A stretch of 64,000 nucleotides of DNA from Salipiger bermudensis (GTDB lineage: Bacteria; Pseudomonadota; Alphaproteobacteria; Rhodobacterales; Rhodobacteraceae). The translations under genes were made by a program, and so were the position numbers. The first letter of the stretch is position 1. The number at the start of each line of letters is the position of its first letter. The stretch covers positions 1 to 64,000 of the forward strand of contig NZ_JAHVIA010000001.1 of NCBI RefSeq assembly GCF_019801965.1, given 5' to 3'. Below are positions 25,557-33,137 of the stretch, piece after piece. The notes below the pieces were generated by a model that was not told the DNA's origin, did not search any database, and saw only the letters and a list, made by a program, of their open reading frames with translations.

Positions 25557-26656
25557 TGCGGCCGCTCGAAGGCGTGAAGGTGGTGTCCATCGAACAGGCG
25601 GTGGCCGCCCCCTTCTGCACCTCGCGGCTGGCCGATGCCGGCGCCGAGGTGATCAAGATCGAACGGCCCGAGGGCGATTTCGCCCGCGGCTATGACGATG
25701 TGGCCAACGGCCAGTCGAGCTATTTCGTCTGGCTCAACCGGGGCAAGCGCTCGCGCACGCTCGACCTGATGTCGGAAGAGGGCCGCGAGGCGCTCACCCG
25801 GCTGCTGGGCGAAAGCGATGTGCTGGTGCAAAACCTCAAGCGCGGCGCGCTGGCCCGGCTCGGCTTTCCCTTCGAGCGGCTGACGCGCGAGTTCCCGCGC
25901 CTGATCACCTGCTCGATCTCGGGCTATGGCGAAGGCGGCCCGATGGCCGACCGCAAGGCCTACGATCTTCTGGTGCAGGCGGAATCCGGGCTCTGCTCGA
26001 TCACCGGCGGGCCGACCGAGCCGGCCCGCGTCGGCATCTCCATCGTCGACATCGCCACCGGCGCGACGGCGCAATCGGCAATCCTCGAGGCGCTGATCCG
26101 GCGCGGCGTGACCGGCAAGGGCGCGAATATCTCGATTTCCATGTTCGACGTCATGGCCGACTGGCTCACCGTGCCGCTTCTCAACCACGAGGGCGGCAAG
26201 AGCCCCGAGCGCGTCGGCCTCGCCCATCCCTCGATCGCGCCCTACGGTGTCTTCACCGCCCGGGACGGCACGCAGATCCTGCTCTCGATCCAGAGCGACC
26301 GCGAGTGGAAGAAGCTCTGCGACGTATTCCTCGGCCTGCCCGCCCTCGCCACCGATCCGCGCTTCGCGACCAACGTGGCGCGGGTCGCCAACCGTTCAGA
26401 GACCGACGCCGTGCTCTCCGCCCGCTTCGCCGCGCTCACCGCCGACGAGGCGGAGGCGGCGCTCCTGCGCGCCGACGTGGCGCTGGCGCGGGTCAACGAC
26501 ATGGAGGGGCTCTCGGGCCACCCGCACCTGCGCCGCATCACCGTCGAAACCCCGAACGGCCCGGTCTCCTACCCGGCGCCGGCCCCGGTCTGGGAGGGCG
26601 AGGCCCCGCGCTTCGGCCCGGTGCCCCGGCTCGCCCCGCTCGAGGAGGTCGTGTGA
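25556..26656 (+). CDS. Family III (CaiB/BaiF) CoA-transferase, itaconate/mesaconate type
   Basis: A 366-aa family III CoA-transferase. Seen: MRPLEGVKVVSIEQAVAAPF, RLADAGAEVIKIERPEGDFAR, LNRGKRSRTLDL, SISGYGEGGPM, and SISMFDVM with the catalytic Asp198, the position that carries the acyl intermediate in formyl-CoA transferase. The ATG overlaps the dehydrogenase stop (TGATG), and the stop overlaps the hydratase start the same way. Together with the next two genes it matches the itaconate CoA-transferase / hydratase / citramalyl-CoA lyase set known from Pseudomonas and Yersinia. A likely donor is succinyl-CoA. Substrate assignment rests on context. Confidence 0.88.
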   Translation: MRPLEGVKVVSIEQAVAAPFCTSRLADAGAEVIKIERPEGDFARGYDDVANGQSSYFVWLNRGKRSRTLDLMSEEGREALTRLLGESDVLVQNLKRGALARLGFPFERLTREFPRLITCSISGYGEGGPMADRKAYDLLVQAESGLCSITGGPTEPARVGISIVDIATGATAQSAILEALIRRGVTGKGANISISMFDVMADWLTVPLLNHEGGKSPERVGLAHPSIAPYGVFTARDGTQILLSIQSDREWKKLCDVFLGLPALATDPRFATNVARVANRSETDAVLSARFAALTADEAEAALLRADVALARVNDMEGLSGHPHLRRITVETPNGPVSYPAPAPVWEGEAPRFGPVPRLAPLEEVV

Positions 26657-27492
26657 TGGACATGAACCTCGATCACCTGAAGGGGTGGATCGGTCGCGAG
26701 GAGCGCGCCTCCGAGCTGCTGACCCCGGTGCTCACGGAGCGCTTCCTCGCCACGTTCAACCGCGACGGCGAGAGCTTTGCGGGCGCCGAGGCGCCGCTCC
26801 TACTGCATCACGCGCTCTGCCACCCGGTCGCAGCCACCTCCGAGCTCGGCCCCGACGGGCACCCGCATCGCGGTGGTTTCCTGCCGCCCATCACCCTGCC
26901 CCGCCGCATGTGGGCCGGTGGCGCCATCGCCTTCCACAGCGCAGCCCGTGTCGGCGAGACAGTCACCCGGACTTCGGTGATCGACGACGTGCGGATCAAG
27001 CAGGGCCGCAGCGGCACGCTGTGCTTCGTCACCGTCACGCATGACTATTCCGCCGAGGGGCGCGCGGTACTGAGCGAGCGGCAGGACATCGTCTATCGCG
27101 ATGCGCCGGTGCCGGGCACCGCGCCCAGAACGCCGCCGCCCGCACCCGAGGGGGCGATGCGACGCGAGGTCGATCCGTCGCCCGAGCTGCTCTTCCGCTA
27201 CTCGGCGCTGACCTTCAACAGCCACCGCATCCACTACGATCTGCCCTACGTCACCGGAGAGGAAGGCTATCCCGGCCTCGTGGTGCACGGGCCCCTGCAG
27301 GCGGCGCTGCTGGTGCAATACGCCGCCGACCTGCGCAGCGCAGCGCCCGCGCGGTTCGAGTTTCGCGGCTTGTCGCCGGCGTTCTCCGGCCACCCGCTGG
27401 TGCTGCACGCCCGCGAGGAAGACGGCGCGATGCGGCTCTGGAGCGCCGCGCCCGGCGGTCCCGTCGCGATGGAGGCGAGAGCGGAATGGTGA
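26656..27492 (+). CDS. Itaconyl-CoA/mesaconyl-C4-CoA hydratase (hotdog fold)
   Basis: A 278-aa double-hotdog hydratase of the HTD2/mesaconyl-C4-CoA hydratase family, whose members hydrate itaconyl-CoA or mesaconyl-C4-CoA to citramalyl-CoA. Seen: HPHRGGFLPPITLPRRMWAGG, the RYSALTFNSHRIHYDLPYVT motif with the catalytic Asn/His, and GLVVHGPLQAALLVQ. It stands between a CoA-transferase and a CoA-ester lyase, each overlapping by a few bases, which fits hydration of the unsaturated CoA ester before cleavage. Length is normal for the family (about 275-290 aa). Confidence 0.88.
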   Translation: MDMNLDHLKGWIGREERASELLTPVLTERFLATFNRDGESFAGAEAPLLLHHALCHPVAATSELGPDGHPHRGGFLPPITLPRRMWAGGAIAFHSAARVGETVTRTSVIDDVRIKQGRSGTLCFVTVTHDYSAEGRAVLSERQDIVYRDAPVPGTAPRTPPPAPEGAMRREVDPSPELLFRYSALTFNSHRIHYDLPYVTGEEGYPGLVVHGPLQAALLVQYAADLRSAAPARFEFRGLSPAFSGHPLVLHAREEDGAMRLWSAAPGGPVAMEARAEW

Positions 27493-28286
27493 GCTCCGAT
27501 ACGATCCGAACCCCGCTCTTCGTTCCCGCCGACCGGCCCGACCGCTTCGAGAAGGCGGCGGCCTCGGGAGCCGATGCGGTGATCCTCGATCTCGAGGACG
27601 CCGTGGCCCGCGACCGGAAGGAGGCCGCCCGCGCGGCGCTGCGCAGCGATTTCACCGATCTGCCGGTGCTGGTGCGGATCAACGCCACCGGCACGCCGTG
27701 GCATGAAGACGATCTCACCGCGCTGCGCGGGCTGAGCCTCGCCGGGGTGATCCTGCCCAAGGCCGAGGGGCCTGACAGTGTCGCGGCGGTGTGTCGGGCG
27801 CTTGACGGTCAGGCCCCGGTGCTGGCGCTGATCGAGAGCGGTCTGGGCCTTGCCCAGTGCCGCGCCATCGCCGCCCTGCCCGGGGTCTGTCGGCTGGTCT
27901 TCGGCTCGATCGACTATTGCGCCGATCTCGGCTGCGAGCATCTGCGCGAAGTGCTGCTGCCGGCGCGCTCCGAGCTGGTTTTGGCCTCGCGCCTCACCGG
28001 GATCGCCCCGCCCGTCGACGGCGTCACCGCGCGGCTCGACGATCTCTCCGAGACCTACGAGGACGCGGTGCACGCCCGCGCCATGGGCATGACCGGCAAG
28101 CTCTGCATCCACCCGGTGCAGATCCCCGAGGCGCGCCGCGCCTTCCTGCCGTCGGAGGCCGAGATCGACTGGGCCCGCCGGGTCATGGCCTCGGGCGACG
28201 GCGCGGTCTCGGTCGATGGCGCGATGGTCGACGCGCCGGTGCGGCTGCGCGCGCAGAGCATCCTCGCGCAGGTGGAGCCGGCCTGA
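27486..28286 (+). CDS. CoA-ester lyase, probable (S)-citramalyl-CoA lyase
   Basis: A 266-aa lyase of the CitE-like family. Motifs: TPLFVPADRPDRFEKAAASG, DAVILDLEDAVA, VRINATGTPWHEDD, VILPKAEG, LALIESGLGL (metal-binding Glu), FGSIDYCADLGC and KLCIHPVQI. It overlaps the hydratase stop by 7 bp. As last enzyme of the operon it should split citramalyl-CoA into acetyl-CoA and pyruvate. It is a paralogue of the lyase at 7295-8167, with the same motifs in the same order but a different C-terminal region. Substrate by context, moderate certainty; family membership firm. Confidence 0.88.
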   Translation: MVSSDTIRTPLFVPADRPDRFEKAAASGADAVILDLEDAVARDRKEAARAALRSDFTDLPVLVRINATGTPWHEDDLTALRGLSLAGVILPKAEGPDSVAAVCRALDGQAPVLALIESGLGLAQCRAIAALPGVCRLVFGSIDYCADLGCEHLREVLLPARSELVLASRLTGIAPPVDGVTARLDDLSETYEDAVHARAMGMTGKLCIHPVQIPEARRAFLPSEAEIDWARRVMASGDGAVSVDGAMVDAPVRLRAQSILAQVEPA

Positions 28287-28323
28287 GCCTTTCCCGGCGC
28301 GCGACAGGCCAGCGCGGGCGGCG

Positions 28324-29400
28324 CTAGGGCGCCTGCGCCGCCTCCTGCTCCAGCGCGTTTTCCCACTCGGCGAGGAAGGCGCGCCGGTTGAGCGGATCGA
28401 GATAGACCATCAGCGCCGGCCCCAGCCGGATCGGCCCGAACCCGGCGGTGCCCTGGCTCAGCGGCGGCAGCGGCCATGCGCCGTCCGCCTCGCGCATCCC
28501 CAGCTCGAGCAGCATGTCGAGCATGGCGCGCGCCGCGCCGGTCTCGCGAGCGGTCGCGGGGATGATCGCGGTGCGCAGCATCAGGTTGGCGAAGTCCTGC
28601 ATCTGCACGATCTGGATATCCGCCCGCCCCTCCTGCGCCATGCGGTCGGCGGCGTAGCTGCCCAGAACGTTGTAGGCGAGGCTCAACCGGCCGCTGATCA
28701 CGTCATCGACCATCTGCCCCGAGCAGCAATACAGCTCGGGCGCCAGACGCCCCATGACCTCGCTGAGGCGCCAGTAGGCGTCGGTCGAGCGCGCCTCCTG
28801 CGTGGCGAAGAGAAACCCCAGCCCGCTGTCCCGCACATCATAGGTGCCGATGGCATTGCGGAAGCGCTCGGGGTTGTCGCGCAGCAGTGTGATGAGCTCC
28901 TGCCGCGTGGCCGGGGGCGGCGCGCCGTCCAGCGCCCGCGACGACAGCACCACCACGGCGGGCTCGGCGGTGAAGGCGAAGATCAGGTCGCGCCAGCGCG
29001 CCCAGTCGGGCAGCGCGTCGGTGCGGTCGGAGCGATGGCTTTGCGCGTGGCCGTCATTGGCAAGCTTTAGCTGCAGATCCATCGCCGAGGAGATCGCCAG
29101 ATCGAATTCCGCGCCGTCGCGGATGCCGCGGTAGAGCTCGACCGAGGACGCCACCGTGTAGTCGACGGTCAGGTCGGGCCGGCGCTGCTGGAAGCGCAGG
29201 ATATAGGGCTCGAAGACCTCGAGATCGGCGGTCGAGACGATGCTCAGCGTGCGGTCGGTGGTGCCGGGAAAGATCCGGCGATCCTCGACTTCGAGCGCCG
29301 CCGCCAGCGTCGCCCAGACGCTCAGGCAGAGGCCGAGCCCGACCGTCAGCCCGCGCCTCAGCCCCCGCTTCAGGCCGCCGGCAAGACAAGCGTCACGCAT
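28324..29400 (-). CDS. Periplasmic solute-binding protein linked to TctDE
   Basis: A 358-aa exported binding protein of the iron/spermidine ABC-binding type, with a basic start and hydrophobic stretch (GLTVGLGLCLSVWATLAAAL) as signal peptide. Then LSIVSTADLEVFEPYILRFQ, TVASSVELYRGIRDG and FDLAISSAMDLQLKLAND. No permease or ATPase is adjacent. Its start lies inside the TctE coding end (31-bp overlap), so it is made with the sensor. It most likely acts as a periplasmic ligand-sensing accessory that presents a tricarboxylate to TctE, not as part of an ABC importer. That role is inferred from gene order. Confidence 0.83.
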   Translation of the reverse strand: MRDACLAGGLKRGLRRGLTVGLGLCLSVWATLAAALEVEDRRIFPGTTDRTLSIVSTADLEVFEPYILRFQQRRPDLTVDYTVASSVELYRGIRDGAEFDLAISSAMDLQLKLANDGHAQSHRSDRTDALPDWARWRDLIFAFTAEPAVVVLSSRALDGAPPPATRQELITLLRDNPERFRNAIGTYDVRDSGLGFLFATQEARSTDAYWRLSEVMGRLAPELYCCSGQMVDDVISGRLSLAYNVLGSYAADRMAQEGRADIQIVQMQDFANLMLRTAIIPATARETGAARAMLDMLLELGMREADGAWPLPPLSQGTAGFGPIRLGPALMVYLDPLNRRAFLAEWENALEQEAAQAP

Positions 29401-30740
29401 GCGCCACCTCCCTCGTCTGCATTGCGAAGATCGAGCCGCCCGCCATGGGCGGCCAGCACGTCGGCGGCGATGGTCAGGCCGAGGCCCGAGCCCACCACGC
29501 CCTCGATGTTGCCGCCGCGCCGAAAGCGCTCGGTGAGGGTCTCGGTCGGCCCGTCGCCGAGGCCCGGCCCCTCGTCGGTCACGGTGATGCGGGCAACGCC
29601 CTCTTCGGCCGTCACCGTAATGTACACGTTGGTCTCGTCGGGCGAGTATTTCACCGCGTTGTCGAGCACGTTGCCCAGCGCCGACTCGAGCAGCACCGCG
29701 TCGCCTACCACGCAGGCCGGCATCGCCCTGATGCGGAACGCGATGTCCTTCATCGTCGCCGTGGGCTCGAGCGCGGCGGCGGCCTGCGCCACCAGCTCGC
29801 CGAGGTCGATGCGGTCGCGGGCCAGATCCTCGGCGCGGTAGGCGACGGTGGCGTGATCGAGCAGCTGTCCGGCGGAGCGCGAGCTTTCATCGACGGCGCG
29901 GATGATCCGCCGCAGGCGCTGCCGCGCCTCCTCGCTCTCGGCGCTGCGCAGGGCGATCTCGGCCTGTGTCCGCACCGTGGCCAGCGGCGTACGCACCCGG
30001 TGCGCGGCCTCGGCGATGAAATCCTCCGAGCGCCGGATCGACTGGCCGAGCCGCTCCATCAGCCGGTTGAGCGCACCGCGCAGCGGCGCCAGCTCCGGCG
30101 GCGCGTCACGGCGCAGCGGTCGCAGATCGGTCGGGCCGCGCCGCGACACCGCCTGCGCGAAGGCGTTGAGCGGTCTGAGCGAGGCGCGCGCGGCAAACAC
30201 CGACAGCCCCACCGCGACCACGAAGAAGGCCAGCGACAGCGCCGCCGCCAGCCGCGACAACTGCCCCGAGACCGCATCGACCCCGCTCAGCGTCTGCGCC
30301 ACGGTGACAACGACAGGCACCGGCCCGGCCCCCGCCAGCACCGTGCGCCGCACCGAAGCCATGCGGATCGCCTCGCCGGAATACTGACCGGTCTCGAAGG
30401 CCACCCGCGCGCCGGCGGGGCCGTCCGTGGGCACCGGCAGATCCTCGTAGCCGGTCAACACCCGTTCGCCCGCGACCACCTTGTAGAACACCCGGTCCTC
30501 GCTGATCGCGCCCAGCATCGACAGCGCCGAATAAGGCAGCTCGAGTCGCACCTCGCCCTGCTCGCTGCGGATGGTTTCGGCGATGGTGGTGGCCGAGGCC
30601 GCGAGCACGTTGTCCTGCGAGCGCGCCGCCGCCTGCCGGGCCAGCTCCGACACCATCCACCATGACAGCAGCGACAGCAGCGCAGCCACCCCGGCAAGAA
30701 GCACCGTCAGGCGATGTCCGATCGACAGGCGGGCGATCAT
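29370..30740 (-). CDS. tctE: TctE-type sensor histidine kinase
   Basis: A 456-aa two-component sensor kinase of the TctE family. The N-terminal membrane segment (residues 8-28) and a second at about 165-185 enclose a periplasmic domain (TctE N-domain, ELPYSALSMLGAISEDRVFYKV). Then come a HAMP-like linker, the phospho-acceptor His247 in EAAHRVRTPLATV, and the ATPase boxes (NVLDNAVKYSP, TVTDEGPGLGDG, GSGLGLTIAADVL). The partner TctD lies just upstream with a 4-base overlap. It should sense citrate or a related tricarboxylate and control tctCBA on the other strand. Confidence 0.9.
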   Translation of the reverse strand: MIARLSIGHRLTVLLAGVAALLSLLSWWMVSELARQAAARSQDNVLAASATTIAETIRSEQGEVRLELPYSALSMLGAISEDRVFYKVVAGERVLTGYEDLPVPTDGPAGARVAFETGQYSGEAIRMASVRRTVLAGAGPVPVVVTVAQTLSGVDAVSGQLSRLAAALSLAFFVVAVGLSVFAARASLRPLNAFAQAVSRRGPTDLRPLRRDAPPELAPLRGALNRLMERLGQSIRRSEDFIAEAAHRVRTPLATVRTQAEIALRSAESEEARQRLRRIIRAVDESSRSAGQLLDHATVAYRAEDLARDRIDLGELVAQAAAALEPTATMKDIAFRIRAMPACVVGDAVLLESALGNVLDNAVKYSPDETNVYITVTAEEGVARITVTDEGPGLGDGPTETLTERFRRGGNIEGVVGSGLGLTIAADVLAAHGGRLDLRNADEGGGACVTLVLPAA

Positions 30741-31405
30741 TCGGGGGCGGTCTCGAGGCGGTAGCCGAAGCCGCGCACCGTCTCGATGCGCAGCCCCAGC
30801 GGGCCGATGCGCTTGCGCAGCCGCCCGACATAGACCTCGATGGCGTTCTCGGTGACCTCGGCATCGAAGGAAAACAGCCGGTCGAGCAGCTGGCCCTTCG
30901 AGAAGGTCTGGCCGGGATGACGGGCAAAGACCTCAAGAAGCCGGGTCTCGCGGTTGCGCAGGGTGACGCTCTCGTCGCCGGCGCGCAGGGAGCCCGACAT
31001 CGGATCGAACAGCGCCTCGCCGAGCGCGATCTCGTTGCGCGCAGAGCCGCCACGACGGCGCAACACCGCGCGCACCCGCGCCTCGAGCTCGGAGAAATCG
31101 AACGGCTTGGTGATGTAGTCGTCGGCGCCCTGATCGAGCGCCCCCACCCGGTCGGTGACGCGGGCCCGCGCGGTCAGGACGATCACCGGCGTCTCGAGAT
31201 GCGCCCGCGAGCGGGCGAGGAAATCCCGGCCGTCGCCGTCGGGCAGCATCACGTCGAGCAGGATCAGGTCGTAGGAGGTTGCCGACAGGCAGTGCTCGGC
31301 CTCGGCGAGGCTGGCCGCGTGATCGACCGCGTGGCCGTCAAGCGCGAGCCGGTTGCTGACCGCCTCGGCCAGCTCGCCATTGTCTTCAACCAGAAGGAAC
31401 CGCAC
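30737..31405 (-). CDS. tctD: TctD-type response regulator (OmpR family)
   Basis: A 222-aa OmpR/PhoB-type regulator. The receiver has EDNGELAEA, the phospho-acceptor Asp51 in LILLDVMLPDGDG, conserved Thr in VIVLTARA and Lys in DDYITKPFDF. The C-terminal winged helix has RNRETRLLEVFARHPGQTF and ENAIEVYVGRLRKRIG. The start codon is GTG at 31405. It diverges from tctC, with 135 bp between the starts holding three direct repeats at 11-bp spacing (31461-31488), the expected binding pattern for this class. Confidence 0.92.
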   Translation of the reverse strand: MRFLLVEDNGELAEAVSNRLALDGHAVDHAASLAEAEHCLSATSYDLILLDVMLPDGDGRDFLARSRAHLETPVIVLTARARVTDRVGALDQGADDYITKPFDFSELEARVRAVLRRRGGSARNEIALGEALFDPMSGSLRAGDESVTLRNRETRLLEVFARHPGQTFSKGQLLDRLFSFDAEVTENAIEVYVGRLRKRIGPLGLRIETVRGFGYRLETAPE

Positions 31406-31460
31406 GCCCTCATCACTCCCGTTAAGCCTCTCGAAACCTTCCCGAGCGACGGGGCGAGAC

Positions 31461-31488
31461 GTGTCAGGCCCGTGTCAGGTTTGTGTGG
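31461..31488. promoter_or_regulatory. Three 11-bp-spaced direct repeats, probable TctD binding sites
   Basis: GTGTCAGG at 31461-31468, GTGTCAGG at 31472-31479, and GTGTGG at 31483-31488. The start-to-start period is exactly 11 bp, about one helical turn, as OmpR-family dimers require. They lie between tctD and tctC, 53-80 bp before the tctC ATG, so they probably activate tctCBA. Confidence 0.65.
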
Positions 31489-31540
31489 TCAATCGAAGCA
31501 TGGGCGGAAGACGACCGCCTGTCAAATGGGAGGATTCCAG

Positions 31541-32524
31541 ATGAAAACGAACATGACCCGTCGGGTCGTGATGGCTGCGGCTGCCGCGACGATTGCACTC
31601 TCCGGAGCGGCCACGGCCCAAGAAGAGCAGGTGCTCGAGCAGCTTCACTTCGTCGTTCCCGGCGGCGCCGGCGGCGGCTGGGACGGCACCGCGCGCGGCA
31701 CCGGCGAGGCGCTGACCAACTCGGGCCTCGTGGGCAATGCCAGCTACGAGAACATGTCCGGCGGCGGCGGCGGCAAGGCGATCGCCTACATGATCGAGAA
31801 CGCCGCGAGCCTCGACAACACGCTGATGGTCAACTCGACCCCGATCGTCATCCGCTCGCTGACCGGGGTGTTCCCGCAGAGCTTTCGCGACCTGACGCTG
31901 GTGGCCGGCACGATCGGCGACTACGCCGCGCTCGTGGTGCCCGCCGACAGCGAGATCACCGACATGGCCGGCCTGCTGGCCTCCTATGCCGAGCAGGGCC
32001 CCGACTTCGCCATCGGCGGCGGCTCGGTGCCGGGCGGCATGGACCACCTCGTCGCGGCGATGGTGATGCAGGCGGCGGGCGAGGACCCGATCGCGCTCAA
32101 CTACATCCCCTACGATGCCGGTGGCGAAGCCATGGCCGGCCTGCTCTCGGGCGAGATCGACGCGCTCTCGACCGGCTTCTCTGAAGCCATCGCGCTGGCC
32201 GAGCAGGGCGAGGTCCGCGTGCTGGGCGTCTCCGCCCCCGAGCGTGTGCCCGCCTATGACAGCGCGGCGACCTTCGCCGAGCAGGGCATCGACACCACTT
32301 TCGTGAACTGGCGCGGCTTCTTCGCGGCCCCCGGCACCTCCGACGAGAAGGTTGCCGAGTACATCTCTGCACTCGAGAAGATGTACGAGACCGAGGCTTG
32401 GGAAGAGGTCCGTGCCCGGAACGGCTGGGTCAACATCTGGAATCCGGGCGACGATTTCCGCACCTTCCTGGAAGCACAGGAAAAGGAGATCGGCGACCTG
32501 ATGAAGACTTTGGGTTTCCTCTGA
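31541..32524 (+). CDS. tctC: Tripartite tricarboxylate transporter binding protein TctC
   Basis: A 327-aa periplasmic binding protein of the TctC/Bug family. Signal peptide MTRRVVMAAAAATIALSG with cleavage near ATAQEE. Family motifs: LHFVVPGGAGGGWDGTARG at the ligand loop, TLMVNSTPIVIRSL, GGSVPGGMDHLVAA, YIPYDAGGEAMAGLLSG, and RGFFAAPGTSDEKVAEY. ATG at 31541 with GGGAGGA before it. It delivers citrate or a similar tricarboxylate to TctAB and is divergent from the TctDE regulators. A long GC hairpin follows and sets it off from tctB. Confidence 0.92.
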   Translation: MKTNMTRRVVMAAAAATIALSGAATAQEEQVLEQLHFVVPGGAGGGWDGTARGTGEALTNSGLVGNASYENMSGGGGGKAIAYMIENAASLDNTLMVNSTPIVIRSLTGVFPQSFRDLTLVAGTIGDYAALVVPADSEITDMAGLLASYAEQGPDFAIGGGSVPGGMDHLVAAMVMQAAGEDPIALNYIPYDAGGEAMAGLLSGEIDALSTGFSEAIALAEQGEVRVLGVSAPERVPAYDSAATFAEQGIDTTFVNWRGFFAAPGTSDEKVAEYISALEKMYETEAWEEVRARNGWVNIWNPGDDFRTFLEAQEKEIGDLMKTLGFL

Positions 32525-32555
32525 TCTCCCCAACCCATCGACTGACCTAAGCCAC

Positions 32556-32587
32556 TCCGGAGGGCCGACCACCACCGGCCCTCCGGA
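32556..32587 (+). terminator. Strong hairpin between tctC and tctB
   Basis: A perfect 12-bp stem (TCCGGAGGGCCG with CGGCCCTCCGGA), 8-base loop, 31 bp after the tctC stop, followed by TCCGG and then TTTTT. It should act as a partial terminator or 3' stabiliser, leaving more TctC than TctAB. Confidence 0.72.
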
Positions 32588-32638
32588 TCCGGTTTTTACA
32601 CCGCAAAATCACTACCAGACATCAAGGGAGGGGACGTC

Positions 32639-33136
32639 ATGGCGCTCGACCGCTGGATCGCGCTTGTCTTCATCGCATTCTGTGCCGCTTACGGCTATCT
32701 GGCCTTCTTCACCATGGACGAGCTGCTGCCCCCGTTCATGCAGCGCAACCCGGTCTGGCCGTCGACCTTCCCCAAGGTGCTCGCGATCATGGGCATCGTC
32801 GTCGGTCTGATCGTGCTGTTCGGCCTCGAACACCACGAGAGCAAGGACGGCGAACCCGACGCCGCCGAGATCAACTATCGCCGCCTGCACGAGTACAATC
32901 TCGGCCAGGCGCTGGCGCTGCTGGCGCTGATGGTGGTCTACGCGCTGGCGCTGCGCCCGGCGGGCTTCCTGCTGGCCACCACCGTGTTCCTCGCCGGTGG
33001 CAGCGCCATCCTCGGCGAGCGCAAGTGGCACGTCATGCTGCCGGTCTCGCTGATCGCCGCCGGCTTCGTCTGGTACCTGGTGCAGGAGGTGCTGGGCATC
33101 TTCCTGCGGCCGCTGCCCTACTTCATGGGACTCTGA
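32639..33136 (+). CDS. tctB: TctB small membrane subunit
   Basis: A 165-aa membrane protein with four hydrophobic segments, the size and layout of TctB (DUF1468). Residues 5-25 and 45-65 are the first two segments, with a charged loop (EHHESKDGEPDAAEIN) before the C-terminal pair and a final LVQEVLGIFLRPLPYF. The ATG at 32639 has GGGAGGGG upstream. One base separates its stop from the tctA start. It forms the membrane part of the citrate-type importer with TctA. Confidence 0.9.
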   Translation: MALDRWIALVFIAFCAAYGYLAFFTMDELLPPFMQRNPVWPSTFPKVLAIMGIVVGLIVLFGLEHHESKDGEPDAAEINYRRLHEYNLGQALALLALMVVYALALRPAGFLLATTVFLAGGSAILGERKWHVMLPVSLIAAGFVWYLVQEVLGIFLRPLPYFMGL

Positions 33137-33137
33137 C

